From Sceloporus undulatus (lineage: Eukaryota > Chordata > Lepidosauria > Squamata > Phrynosomatidae), in the NCBI RefSeq assembly GCF_019175285.1, contig NC_056527.1, forward strand, positions 110,742,389 through 110,806,388: a stretch of DNA of 64,000 bases. The letters run 5' to 3'. Positions 52,323 through 64,000 of the stretch are shown here, one piece after another. The stretch's first letter is position 1, and every line of letters starts with the position of its first letter. The translations under genes and the position numbers were made by a program. A model generated the notes under the pieces. It saw only the letters and a list, made by a program, of their open reading frames with translations, was not told the origin of the DNA and did not search any database.

Positions 52323-53595
52323 AGTTCTTCTTCGTGGTCTCTGCGAATCATACAAATGGGGTTTCACTGCGCCTGCGCAGTGCTGCTCGGAACCTACTGG
52401 AATCACTAGGCAGAGTTAACTCTGCAACATATTGAAACTTTTTGGCGGTAACTCCGCCCACCCGTTATAAGGCCCCTGCCTTCCCGCTCTTTTCCCCAGT
52501 TCCTTTTTTCCGCCGCGCTAGCTGCTTCAGAGGAACTTTCGCTTGCTTTGCTTGCTTGGAATCACTTTCGTTTTTTGACCTCGGACTGTTTCTTGACCAT
52601 TCTTTGTCTCCCGCCCCTGGTAACTTCGGACTTTCGGACTGTTGACCTCGTTTTTGGACTTTCCCATCGGCTTTGACGACTTCGGAAATGCCTGCGGCTT
52701 TCAAGAAGTGCGACATTTGCAAGGGCAAGGTGCCCGTCCAGGACCCGCACTCCTCCTGTCTGCTGTGCCTTGGCCCGAACCACGACCCCAAGGCCTGCCA
52801 GCTCTGCAGATCCCTCTCTTCTCAGGCTCGCAAGAACCGTGAGTCCCGGCTCACTTCGGCGATCGCCCTGGGGAAAGTGCAGGAGGGAGGTTCACGGTCC
52901 TCTTCTGTCCCGCCCTTGGCGCCCACCGCCTCATCATCTCGGGCGAGTGTCTCCAGCGTGGGATCGGGGAGAGTCGTCGTCCCCAGCGTGGTGTGTGTCC
53001 CGGCCGGGACCCGTTCCACCACCTCCGATGTGGCCCGTGGCTCTAAACCGCCCAGTGCCACCGACAAACCCTCCAAGCGCCCCCATAAGCCATCAGGGAC
53101 TGAGGGTACCGAGCGGGCCTCCAAACCGAGGAAAGGATCGGAGGGCTCCCGTTCGAAGGAGGCGACCGAGCTGGAGGTCCATCTCGCCTCGCCTTCATCC
53201 TCCAAGGCGTCCAAGGGATCGCGCCATGCGATACCTAAGGACCGCACCGAGCCGGTGCAAGGGACAAGGTCCCCGAGGCCTTCGTCGTCGGCAGCGGCTG
53301 CTGTCCTCCTGGACCTCCCGGACAACCCGTTCTTCCCAACGGAGGAGCCTCCCAGGCATGAGAAGAAGAGGCACCACGACGAGGCGGGTCGTGACTCTGC
53401 CTCCAAGAAGGTCAAGCCCTCCAAGGATCGTCCCACCACCGACCCACCGAGGGCGAAGGAGAAGAAGCGCTCCCCCTCCAAAGAGGCTCGCGCTTCGGCT
53501 TCGTCTGCTCCCTGTGACCAGGAGCCGACGCCGGTAGACCGGGGGATCCCGGTTCCGGACACACCTCTGCCTCCTCCGACCATGGACTTCATCCA
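52323..53595 (+). mobile_element. 5' part of a DIRS-like retroelement, cut by the assembly gap
   Basis: GC-rich insertion beginning about gttcttcttcgtggtctctg. A leader of about 360 bases with a ttataaggcccctgcc promoter-like stretch precedes an open frame from 52688 (MPAAFKKCDICKGK) to the gap. The frame has a Cys/His cluster (CDICKGK, SSCLLCLGPNHDPKACQLC) and then a long Ser/Pro/Lys-rich basic region, the build of gag-like first proteins of vertebrate DIRS elements. The rest, with reverse transcriptase and recombinase, would lie in the gap. The empty site at 62446 marks it as recent. Whether it is whole cannot be judged. Confidence 0.55.
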
Positions 53596-53620
53596 NNNNN
53601 NNNNNNNNNNNNNNNNNNNN
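53596..53620. other. Assembly gap, 25 Ns
   Basis: Exactly 25 N. Fixed 25-N gaps are, as I recall, left by some long-read gap-filling tools when a gap is overfilled. It separates the retroelement from the noisy duplicate. Confidence 0.98.
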
Positions 53621-55555
53621 ATTATATTTCTCACATGCCCAAGAGAGGAATGGTGCCCTCTCCTGCATTGCCTATCTCTCAACGAACATCCTTAACTGAC
53701 AAACATACAAGTCTCACCATCTTAATAGCAAAAATGTAGGCATGTTATTCTCAGCCTATCATAATTTATTATCCTGTATGATTTTTATTACCCATCTTTC
53801 TCTGGTAGCAGAAGTTTACGTGAACTCCAGAACGCTTTCAATGGTTATCTTTGTTCTTTTTAGTTGACCCAATAAAATGTCTATTCAAACCTTGTTTTTG
53901 TGTGGATTTTTTCAACTTAATTCTTCATGTAATCGAAAATGATCACAACTTCTTTATAAACACAGCCAAGGAAGGTGCCATGAAATTTCAGGAGCTTCCT
54001 TGAATCAGTTTAGATTCACAAGACAGATGTGGTTAATCACTAAATTGGTCCATCATGTTGGATGATTACTTTCACTGATCGGAGTCCATTATTTACCCCA
54101 TGAATTAATGAAGAAAAGATTCCCTCTCCTATTACAAAATTTACCAATATCCTCGTGCCATTCTCACTAGAATACTGAAGTCCCACAGTGGTTTTACTCA
54201 CTGGTCTAAAACAATGAGGACTATAATGCAAACTCACCTTTGTGGTGCCAAAATGGTAACTGTGTTCTTTGGGAACATCATGACTGGATTTATTCATCAT
54301 GAGAAAAGGAACAGCAATATCTCAATTTCAGTCTGAAAAGAACATTAGTTTCTTTCCTAGTCGAGCTAAATTCTTCTGCCCTTCTGGCCCTTCTTCTTCC
54401 CAATACAAAAGCCTATCCACACTATCATATCCATGCTCTGACAACTTTGAGATTTATATATACAGTGGAAAGTAATATTACAGAATAAGTAGAATTTTTA
54501 ATGAAAAACAGAAATCTCAAACACAAGTAGATCCCCAGCTATTCCTCCCCACAAAGACCTAACCTTTTTTACCATTATCACCTACAGCCACTACTTGCAG
54601 GGCTTTTCATCATTTGTACTGGAATTAACCTAACCAAAGCACCAAGGGACAAGTCTGATGCTTAAAGAGAGAACACATTTAATTGAACACGGGAGGCACT
54701 TTAAATCTGACAGAAGAAAGGAAATCACAAAATCAAAGCTTAAGAAAAAGCACAGCAGAACAAAAGGCTAGTGTGGCAGGAAGGGGAGAGGATATAATGA
54801 CAGGTATTTGGCCATCTGCCATCATGGAGATCATTTTCTCTCGAGACTCTACATTCTATCAGCACTTTCAAATTGGACACTGAAAGAAAACAAAATAAAA
54901 TAAAAAACTTAAGAAGAAATTTAGCTCTCTACTATCAGCACACTTGATAGTTTCTCATATATTCCTCACCCTTTTTCTTCAGCCATATAATGACCCAATG
55001 GCTCCATCCATATGCAGGAAATAATCTCCAGTTTTATACAACGTCCTCAAATCTGACCATGGCCTACATACTAAATACAAAACTGAAGAAACATATATCA
55101 CACACATATAAAAAAGAGCCCAGGTATTGGGAAGCTTCCACTAAGTATTACCACATGATGTGCTATAATGCTGATGAAAGGAAAACTATAGATTTTTAAG
55201 CCACAAAGAAGCACATGAAAAAGTAGAGTTCATCTTTGCCAGTGACCAGAAAACTGTCATTGAGCTACCAACTATCGGGAAGCTGTCATTTGATTTGTTT
55301 ATCTTGAATCAAAAGATTTCTCAAGACAAACATGGGACAATGATTGCATTTGACCAAACAGAAGCTTTCAGCTGACATAAATTACACTACACTCTAGAAC
55401 TAAAAAAAAAAAAAATAAGCCAAATTCATATACTTGCGGTCAGTGATTCCAAACACATACTGCAGAACTCATCAACAAATTTGAGACTGTTTTAACTGCC
55501 CTGGCTCAGTTAGCTAGGGAAATTTTTGGGAACTGTAGTTTTGTTGAGACCTTTA

Positions 55556-55967
55556 GTCGGTTTACATACCTCCAAAATAGTACGTATACAATACGTTACT
55601 GTACTCAGGGTTAGACGAAGGGCCGGTGCTTCCCGCACCCCCCTCAAACCCTAAGTACATATTGAATACGTACAAGATGGCAGGCGCACCTGTTCTATAC
55701 GGCGCCCCATCTTTACGTACTGGACGCACAGCGTCCCAGACAGCTTTATTTTACTGTCGCCGCCGTTGTGACGTAGCGAGCGCGCCCATTGCGCCTCGCT
55801 ACGTCGCAAACGCACGGTTATAAAAGAAGCTACCATCTTTGCTAGCTCTTTTTTCTGTCTCCGCGAGAGTCGGGCCGTCCTGAAGTCTCCGGCTCTCCCG
55901 CTGACCTAATCGGCCCTGGCTTGGATCGGCACGACCAGCCGCAAAAGCGGCGGTTCTGTACCCCGCC
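55556..55967. mobile_element. Harbinger-like MITE present only in the second copy
   Basis: 412 CpG-rich bases inserted in a palindromic MITE. The left end gtcggtttacatacc and right end (reverse complement ggcggggtacagaacc) are imperfect inverted ends, flanked by TTA at 55553-55555 and 55968-55970. The clean copy at about 46085 reads ttagtcttctgtgtcag without it. Contains a TATA-like ggttataaaag. Base errors of this copy blur the ends. Confidence 0.6.
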
Positions 55968-56177
55968 TTAGTCTTTCTGTGTCAAGAGCTATGAGGCCCA
56001 CAGAAACATACAACCCCCTCCTATGATTCCTCAAGCACTGAGTCATGGCATTTTAAAGCAGTTTCAAACTAAATTAATTTCTGCAGTGTGTTTTGGAACC
56101 TAGTGTCATCATATTTGTGATTCAGAACCTAGGTAATGAAGGCATTGTTTGTTTAGCTGCAGGCCTTTATTCTTTTA

Positions 56178-56620
56178 CACCAAAAGGACTAACAACCTCT
56201 ACAAATCACGTTGGGACTCCATCCATTACAATAAAGAAATTCAAATCTCAGCTTGCCACTTATACCGAAAAAAAAAAACCCAGAATCAACACCAGAAAAC
56301 AACATGTGCATGCAAGTGGAGTTATGCTTTGCCATTCACCATCCTCTGGAAGTCCACTTGGTTCTAAGCAGATGTCTTCAAGCCTCAATATCTGACGGCA
56401 TGTATATAATATTTTTTCACGTATATTAGTCTGATATCTATCATTCATAATATTTCTACAATATATATATTATTTGGAGCTGTGTGTTTTGGGTAGTTCT
56501 ACCATGCTTGCTGTTTGAAGTATTGACAAAGACTGGTCTGCTTGTTTCTCCTCATCACCATCCAGGCAAAGGCCAAAAAGCAGCCACAAATTGAATGACT
56601 TATTCTCTTTGTTAGACCAT
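56178..56620 (-). other. Noisy image of the RNase-like exon at 46275-46685
   Basis: The leader (LAFAWMVM), QYFKQQ, MNDRYQT, GLPEDGEWQSITPLAC and further text match the unit-B gene, scattered over three frames by many small indels. Given the same noise in surrounding non-coding DNA, this reflects read errors more than gene decay, so it is not listed as a pseudogene. Confidence 0.65.
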
Positions 56621-59600
56621 CCTGGTTATTCCTCCCTTTAAAATAAAAATGAAAGAGAACAACACTTAACAGAAGGGTCAATAATTTACATTCCCATGGT
56701 TTTCCTCCTATAGTACATCGTAGTGTCGTCAAAGTGGGTGGGCTGAATACTCCATTTTCTACCAAGTAGCCAATTCCTGTTTAACTTTACTTGGGCTTAA
56801 CCACCTCTATTTTTCTGTTTTCATCCCAACGAATTAATTGGATTTTAATTTCACTCTGCTGTTAAGTACCTTATAGGGCTCTCTTGACAGATGGGCAGCT
56901 CACACACCACCACCTTTCAGCACCTGGAACAATGCCACGGCAAACAGATGCCATGGCACTGTGCACAGAAAGCAAAAAGAAGTCCCGAAAAGAGGCTTTT
57001 GCGCCATAGAATGAGTGACCATAACCACTGTGGTCAAGCTTTTATGATGCATCCCCTTGTGTTGCAATGCTGTTTGGTTGCACCTGCAAGGAGCAAGGGA
57101 TCTGGAGCATTATGAACACAGACCAGCACAAAGTGTCCAGTCTCTCTTCTGCCTTTGTCTTTATCCTTTTCTGCATCATAAGAACATTTTCTATTTTCTT
57201 AACCATTTGTGGACCGGCTCCCTTACTTAACACAGGGAGAATATACCCATAGAAATAAATGTCCCCATTGGTTTTCCAACCTGCAATTCATCAACTATGC
57301 TGAGCAGCAGCATGATGCAAGTATACCTTTTCCCACAGACAAAATAACCTTTCCTACTAGGCAATGCTGTGACAATTTTCCCCCACTAGGTCCATGAACC
57401 CACGGGTGACCTTTGGAAAGTCGTGTTCTCTCAGCCTCAGAGGAATGTTCATGCAAAAACCTTCTCTGAAAACAGCTCTTGCTGTTTCTCGACTGGTTTT
57501 TAGATCTTACTTGTCCTGGCAGACTTTCTTTTTGCCATGGTTGCTGGCGGTCCAGATTCTTCTCTCCTGTTCCCTTATCTTTGGAGTTTTTCCCCAGGGC
57601 TCTGTTCTGGGTAACCCTTCTGTTTTCTCTTCTACACACCCATCCTTAGTAAACCTCGTTAGCTCTTTTTGGTTTTTCCTACCATCTCTATCCGATGAAC
57701 ACCCAGTCTATAATCCTTTCCAACCCCTGACCTTTCTCCAAGGCTTGAACACCAACAGTTTTTGTCTTGCCTCTCAGCCGTCTCGCAGTGGATGCTCCAT
57801 CCGGCGTTTTGAAGCCTCAACATGTGACAAGACGGAGCTTCTGTCTTTCCTCCATAGCCCAAACCCTTCAACATCTCCTTTTACCTGTCATCGTGGACAA
57901 CATTTCCATTTCAAACCAGTCCAGCAAGCCACAGTCTCTGCTTTTATCTTGACTCTTCTCTGTCGTGTATCCCTCCAGATTCCAGACCACACCCACAGGC
58001 TTGTAGATTCTTTTTGTGCACATTCATTGCCCAAAATTCCGACCCATATCTCTCCGCACTCTACTGCCAAGATCCTGGTCCGTGCCCTAGTGATCCTCAC
58101 TACTTATTACTGTAACGTCCTCCTGCATGGGCTTCCTTCTTTCTCACCCTCTCGTCCTTTAAATTTCTGTCCAGCATTCACTGCACGCATTATCACTTCC
58201 GCCCACCGTTCTGACCATATACTCCTCCTGTGTTGCATCCCTTCAACTGGCCTACCCCCTCCCTTTCGCATTTCAGTAACAGCTCCTGCTTGTCCACGTT
58301 TAAAAGCACCTCCATGGCTGGCCCGCCCTCTACTTATCAGACCTTATTTCTCCTCACACTTCCCTCTCTTTTAAGGGCCCTTCTGTGTTCTGTCAGTCAA
58401 GGTCCTGCTGTCACAGCCACCAGGATTTCCTCTGCCCCATTCCCGATTCGCCCCCCTTTCTACTCGCTGCCCTCACTCCTGGAACCTTCTTCCCCCCGCG
58501 AGCAAGAGCTCACTCAATCTTTAAACCAGCTTCAAAACGGAGTTGAAGACCATCCTGTTCAGGGCCCAGCATTCACCGGCATTGCATAATTGTCACTTGC
58601 TATTTGATGTCTTTTCTTCCCTGTTTTAATTAATCATTTCCTGTCATACTATGTATTTATATATTATATACCTAACTAGCAGATGCACCCTCCCCTCCCC
58701 ACCCACTCTCTTTGTGTCGTGTCTTTTTATGATTGTAAAGCCTAGTGCAGAGATCCGCTCCAATTAAAAAGATTGTATGTACAGCGCATGTGTAAATATT
58801 ACAGCACTTTATAAATACAAGGTTAATAATAAATAATAATACATAAAATTGCCAATAAAATCCCATGATAGGGTTCAACCTTTAGGTTTTTCCATAAGTC
58901 GGAAATGACTTAACAGGTACACCGCGACCTCAAAGGATAATTTTATCGAGGAGTATTATCTTATACAAACATGGCCCTAGTAAAAATACAAGTAGCGAAC
59001 AATCTCCCAGAATTGGATGGAAACAAAGTAAATTATGCATGAGAAACCAGTTTTTAGATTTATTTTTGATTTTGTTTGTTTTTTATCATGGTAATCCATT
59101 CAGCTGCTCTTTATCTAAATAGAAACAAATTTTAAGAAAGAAATTTGGCCCTGGATCCTACAGTTCCAAAATCTTATGATATACCGCATAGTAGGAAACT
59201 TATCAAAGGCCTGGGACAGATTTTGCCTCAAAAGGGCAGCCTGCTGGCGGACCTATTTTCCCTCCAGAGGGAAACCAGCAGCCCGCCAACACCACACGGC
59301 TCTTCCCCACAGGTGTAAAACCAAACCTGGAAAAAAACACGGTTCTCTTTATGGTAGTCCGTGAGTGTCTATGTCAGATGCGCCACTGGCACCATGCATA
59401 TCATGCTGCATGACCGTTTACATCACAAATGGCAGCCACCACATGTACATGGGCATTCTGCCAATTAGTACCACAGCCAACTTCGTACTAGGCGTTAGGG
59501 ACCATGAGGTTGGTGCACGGTCCCTAACCCTCAGTATCGCCGCCAACCATACACCACAAAATTGCCCATCTGTATCGGACCAAAGAAAAGGATACAGAAT

Positions 59601-59899
59601 ATTATGCTTTGCAGATATAATATGCCACTTAGAGCTTCAAAGTTGTCTTCTGGTTTCTCCTTTCTAAAAACTATGTTTGGAAGAGAGGCAGAATAATCTA
59701 TCAAAAAAAGAAATTACTCACAACCTCTTCTTCGCAGGGTTTTTTATAGCCCCTTCACTATTCCAGACAATGAAAACCATAATTATCATTGTCAAGGGAA
59801 CATAATAACACGATTTCCCAAGGAGCACAATGAAAGTTGTTATATTCAAGCCAACCATACCAGCATTACACTTCAATATGACTTCATATTATAGGATTA

Positions 59900-60178
59900 C
59901 AGTGTGTTCACTCGGGTTACGAAACATATATCGTTTCCGCGGCCTAGCTTTCGAACCCGAAAACCATTCGTAAGCCGAATATGCCATAGCATAACGCGCT
60001 AATGGGAAAAACACGCGGCTCTGCCGCCGGCTCCATTTAACAATAGCGCCGAAGTTTTTCGTAACCCGACAAACAACATTCGTTAACCCGGAGCACATTA
60101 TTTCTATTGCATTTTTTCGTATCCCGAAAATTTCGTAACCTGGTCAATTCGTTTTAATCCCGACCGGTTTCACCACTG
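59900..60178. mobile_element. Tigger-type MITE present only in the second copy
   Basis: 279 bp starting cagtgtgttcactcgggtta and ending ccggtttcaccactg, flanked by TA (59898-59899 and 60179-60180). The body repeats ttcgtaacccg in both orientations. The clean copy reads ataggatatatttaatccc here (about 50091) and lacks it, so this is a recent insertion or a difference between haplotypes. Confidence 0.65.
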
Positions 60179-62459
60179 TATATTATAATTCCCAAGAGAT
60201 AAGTTTCTGAAGATAAAGTTTAAGAAGTTTTAACCTTGTAGCTAACAAAAATATATCTTGTAAAACAATCACTTATTTGTTAGCTAATACAGAAAAGTCT
60301 TGATGTTTTTAATAACTGCAAGATTCACTGCGAAACAGTTAACACTATAGGCGTCTGGAAACAGACCCACACCAGTAAAAACTGCCTCCTCTGCAGCTTG
60401 GGGACGTGGCGTCCTTGATGACACATCCTCCCAGGATGCCGAGAAGTACACCCAATTCCATTCAGACAGGGTTGGCTTCAAACAAGGGCGTAGCTTTTTG
60501 ACACACATGCCAACCTCTGCACCCGGAAGTTGTTCCAGGGCCACTCCTATGGGCTGGCCCAATACCACCAGATCGAGTGGATTTTTCCATTCTATTTGTC
60601 TGCTGACAGGTCATGTCATCGACCGCAACATGTGTTTTTGGGTTCTGAGGCGGTCTTCGGTGGGGGCAGCTTCAAGCTGCCCCTTTTGCAGGTTTGTTCC
60701 AGCCCTTGATTGATTTCAGTAACGGCTGCATGGTTTGCGATAAATATATTTATACTAATTTGAATGGATTATGTACATTGTTATGGCTTAGTATGAAACT
60801 ATTTTTATTAATTTTAGTTTTTAAACATTTTGTTTTATATTTTAGAGCCAATGTAATTGGAAAAGTTTTTAATCATTTTGTGAGATTGATAATTTGATTG
60901 GTAGAATCCTGTATGTTTGTTGTCACCACATAAATCGTACTGTTACTGTTATAAAATATTCTGTTCTCAGTTGTATCTTTTAGATAAATTAAAATACCTA
61001 TTATTGTCAAAAAAGTTCAAATGGACTGACTCCGAATAAATAACTGCCACTGCCGGAACAGATTCATCAACAGAAAGCAACTCACCACATACCCCACATT
61101 TAGGGTTCACAGGTCTACTGACTGCCCCCTACTCTGAGCCTCATGATGATGAGCGCAGCCTTGAAATTAAATAGGTGTGCTGTTTATTTCTATTACAACA
61201 ATTTACGTGTCTTGGCCATTGCTGCTCAGCTCGAGAAGTTGCTATAAGCTCTACTGGGCTTCACTGACCCCCTCTTCTGTTTTCCCTCTCTGTTTTCTGA
61301 TATTTCTCTTGGCAATGAGAAAAGATCTGTGCTATGAATCTTTTCTTCACCTAAAACCTTTAGGGAGGCTTCTTTTTCTGCAGCAACGTAAAGAACAGAC
61401 ATGGGGCTCATGACCATATTATGGAGAACTGTGCTAGAATTCCTGTGACAGAGGAGAGAAAACAAAAGTGAACTTAAACCTTGGCCTGAAAGTCTGGTCC
61501 TTCATCTCTGACCTTGAAAGGATGTCTAGTATTTCCTGAATAAAGAAGAAAGGAGTCTCCACCCCAGCATGGAAAAGCACAAAAGAGAAAAGTTACAACA
61601 CACAATCAGAGTCACCAAGAAAAGTAGAAACAGCTGCAAAGTTCTTACAGAAATTGAGACACACCGAGGTCTGCCATACAAATAGTCTTATGGCAGCTGC
61701 TGGACCCACCATCTCCTTACAGCTAGTTGTCTTCTGAGTCCTTTCTCGACTTAGCCAATGAGGAGGGAATTTTGAGACCTCCAAAAGCACCCTAGCCCAG
61801 ATTGTACGACAACCTCTTGACTTCACTAATTTGCATCATAAATAAGACATTATCTACATGAATGATGATGATGATGATTGACTGATTTGATGATGCTGAT
61901 GATTCATGAAAACAGAGGGTTTCCTTACCCTGAGCCCAAAGAAACCTGAAATGATGTGCAGGTTCGTCACTCACAATGAGCCCCAGATTTTCTGGTCTAG
62001 TCAGTCACTGAAGTCTCCTACCACGTCCACCAACAGTGCCCTTATATACAGGCAACACTTGTGCTAGGAAATCCTGGAGAGACGATTTTCCAGACACTCT
62101 TTTCCAGTAGGAGAATGGAACTGAGGCAGATATAGGAGAACAACCTTGAAATTTTGGTTATGAAAACAAGGAAAATATACTAAGTGACTGTCTAATGTCT
62201 CATCTACCTGGAAGTCTAGGCTTTTCTCCAGAACATCCATGATTGTAGATGGCATATCCAGATTGAATGAAGTTATTATTTATAACATCTCAGGTCCAAA
62301 AACATTGCTGCAAAATTATCCAGTTTGAGACCAAATTTAACTGCCCTGCATCAGCACGAGGGAATCCTGTGAATTGTAATTTATTGTGGCACCAGAGCTC
62401 TCTGACACAGAAGGCTAAATTGTCTCACAAAACACGCATAACGTAGTTCCCCAAAACTC

Positions 62460-63650
62460 CCTAGCAGGAAATGAAATGCTGTGGATATTCTGTAACATAC
62501 CTTGATTTCAGTAAGGCCTTGGACAAGGTCCTCCATGATATTCTTGAAAACAAGCTAGTAAAATGTGGGCCAAACAATGCAACTATTAGATGGATTTGTA
62601 ATTATTATTTTTTTGACCAGCCAAACCCACAGGGTGCTCAGCAATGGCTCCTCTTCATCCTGGAGAGAAGTGACTAGTCAGGTGCCTCAGGATTCTGTCC
62701 TTGGCTCAGTGCTATTCACCATTTTTACAAGTGACTTATAAGTGACTTTTATAAGTGACTTAGATGAAAGAATAAAGGACATGCTTATCAATTTTGACAC
62801 TAAATTAGGAGACATAGCTAATACCCCAGAGGAGAGGATCAAAATTCAAAATAACTTTAATAGATCAGACAGCTGGGCCAAAATAAATTTCAATAGGGAG
62901 AAATGAAAGGTACTGCACTTAGGCAAAAAAAATTTTAAAAAATGAAATGCATAGATATAGGATGGAGGACACCTGGCATAATAAGACTGCATGTGAAAGG
63001 GATCTAGGAGTCCTCATAGTCCAAATGTTAAAGATGAGTCAACAGAGTGACGTGGCAGCTAAAAAGGCCAATGCAATTCTAGTCTGCATCAGTAGAAATA
63101 TAGTGTCTAGATCAAGAGAAGTAATAGTGCCACTCCATTCTGCTTTGGTCAGTCCTCACTTGGAATACTCTGTCCAGTTCTGGACACCACAATTCAAAAA
63201 GGATGTTGGCAAGCTAAAGCGTGTCCAAAAGAGGGCAGCCAAAATGGTGAAGGTTCTGGAAACTATGCCTTATGAGGAGAGACTTAGGGAGCTGGGGATG
63301 TTCAGCCTGGAGAAAGAAGGTTAAGAGGTGGTATGATAGCCCTGTTTAAATATTTGAAGGGATGTCATAATGAGGCTGGAGGAGGCTTGCTTTCTGCTGC
63401 TGCAGCAAATAGGACCTGGAGCAAGCTACAAGAAAAGAGATTCCATGTCAACATTACGAAGAACTTCATGACAGTAAGAACTGTCCCTCAGAGTGTGGTG
63501 GAGTCTCCTTCTTAGGAATTTTTTAAACAGGCTGGATGGCCATCTATCGGGGTGCTTTGATTGTGTGTTCTTGCATGGCAGAGGTTTGGATTGGATGGAT
63601 CTTGGGGTCACTTCCAACTTTTTGATGTTAAAATTCTATAATTCAAAGTG
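62460..63650 (+). mobile_element. CR1 LINE, 5'-truncated and decayed
   Basis: Reads TYLDFSKALDKVLHDILENKL, then after several frame changes TACERDLGVLIVQMLKMS, QQSDVAAKKANAILVCIS, VIVPLHSALVSPHLEYSVQF and [16 protein letters not shown], in the order of 40150-42358. The FADD active-site segment is degraded (near 62790). It ends around 63645 without the clear attctatg terminus. This sequence is clean, so the noisy block ends before it. Confidence 0.75.
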
Positions 63651-64000
63651 GACTGTTTCCACAGTATGTTTTGGACCTCAGAAACCCTATCTTGCATTGT
63701 TTATATGGTCATTATTCACTCTGTCTTCCTTCTTGTTGTTTGTTACCTGCCTTTGAGTCGATCCCGATTCATCGCAGCCCTGTGGATGAGACAGCTCCAA
63801 GACTCCCTATCCTCTTCTGCTCTGCTTAGTTCCTGCAAATTCATACCTGTGGCCTCCTTTATCCATCCATCTAGCATGTGGTCTTACTCTCTTTGTACAC
63901 TGTGCCACCTTTTCTAGCATTATTGTTTTTTCCAATGAGTCATGCCTTCTCTGATGGAGAAAGCAGTGGAACCTCAGAAGCTTGCATGATGTATTGGCCC
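63651..64000. repeat. Dispersed repeats to the window end
   Basis: 63730-63955 repeats the block at 12340-12590 (gagtcgatcccgattcatcg, ctagcattattgttttttcc). The last 50 bases (ggaacctcagaagcttgcat, gatgtattggccc) match the stretch at 44480-44530 (tggaacctcagaagctttca, tggtgtatttt), a further repeat with a poly(A)-type end at 44540. Confidence 0.45.

Larger units (their letters stand above)
53621..62446 (-). repeat. Indel-rich near-duplicate of 44322-52322, probable assembly artefact
   Basis: The order of all landmarks repeats that of unit B: poly(A) flank, RNase relic (about 55100-55300), RNase-like exon (56178-56620), Harbinger MITE, SINE with L2 (57370-58860), Harbinger MITEs, exon-1 module (61920-62060) and MITE half. 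Small insertions and deletions occur every 10-20 bases, even in microsatellites and the L2 frame. After correcting for transposon differences, the copy is about 480 bases (6%) longer than its template, an insertion bias typical of raw single-molecule reads. No gene here should be counted as separate. Confidence 0.75.

Noticed and set aside
52770-53682. Long open frames of 157-286 codons on both strands of the GC-rich block
   Set aside because: They overlap the gag-like frame of the DIRS-like element, and some run across the N gap. They are shadows of its base composition.
56178-56620. A third open RNase-like gene or a pseudogene
   Set aside because: It is the noisy image of 46275-46685. The same density of indels affects all surrounding non-coding sequence, so it is not evidence of a separate gene.

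Overview
The window is vertebrate nuclear DNA from a repeat-rich squamate reptile. It most resembles an iguanian lizard such as Sceloporus or Anolis; that is an inference from repeat content (CR1, L2 and L1 LINEs, a 5S-rRNA-derived SINE, tRNA-derived SINEs, many hAT and Harbinger MITEs, a DIRS-like retroelement), not a database match. The recognisable host genes are all of one kind: secreted ribonucleases of the RNase A (angiogenin-like) superfamily, so this is part of the lizard RNase A cluster. Each coding region lies in one exon directly behind a splice acceptor, as is usual for the family, and for four of the five a TATA-driven non-coding first exon can be proposed.

Layout. 1-4 kb: repeats and a CpG island (1385-1700) with YY1- and NRF1-type sites, probably the promoter of a leftward housekeeping gene outside the window. 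4.6-5.0 kb (-): an RNase with catalytic His119 replaced by Arg. 14.1-14.5 kb (-): an RNase with all catalytic residues but one frame offset in a homopolymer. 26.6-27.0 kb (+): an intact, strongly cationic RNase with the complete His-Lys-His triad. 15-34 kb otherwise: MITEs, CR1/L1/L2 LINEs and a 90-bp minisatellite.

34.5-52.3 kb (-): a tandemly duplicated block of a divergent RNase A-like subfamily. Two members are open (36136-36543 and 46275-46685). Both have lost the active site and both cysteines of the 40-95 disulfide, while keeping the signal peptide and the 26-84 and 58-110 cysteine pairs. Four broken relatives lie nearby (35.6-35.9, 39.6-39.9, 42.4 and 45.7 kb). Promoter/exon-1 modules with TATATAAG boxes are conserved at 38.3 and 51.9 kb.

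52.3-53.6 kb: the 5' part of a DIRS-like retroelement that runs into a 25-N gap. 53.6-62.4 kb repeats 44.3-52.3 kb nearly colinearly, but with very many small indels. It looks like uncorrected single-molecule gap fill (a false duplication or alternative haplotype), not a second set of genes. The two copies also differ by clean transposon insertions with target-site duplications. 62.5-64 kb: a decayed CR1 LINE and other repeats.

The most interesting biology is the group of RNase A-fold proteins that have left catalysis and lost a disulfide together, beside a classical catalytic and cationic member. All coordinates and alignments were made by eye.
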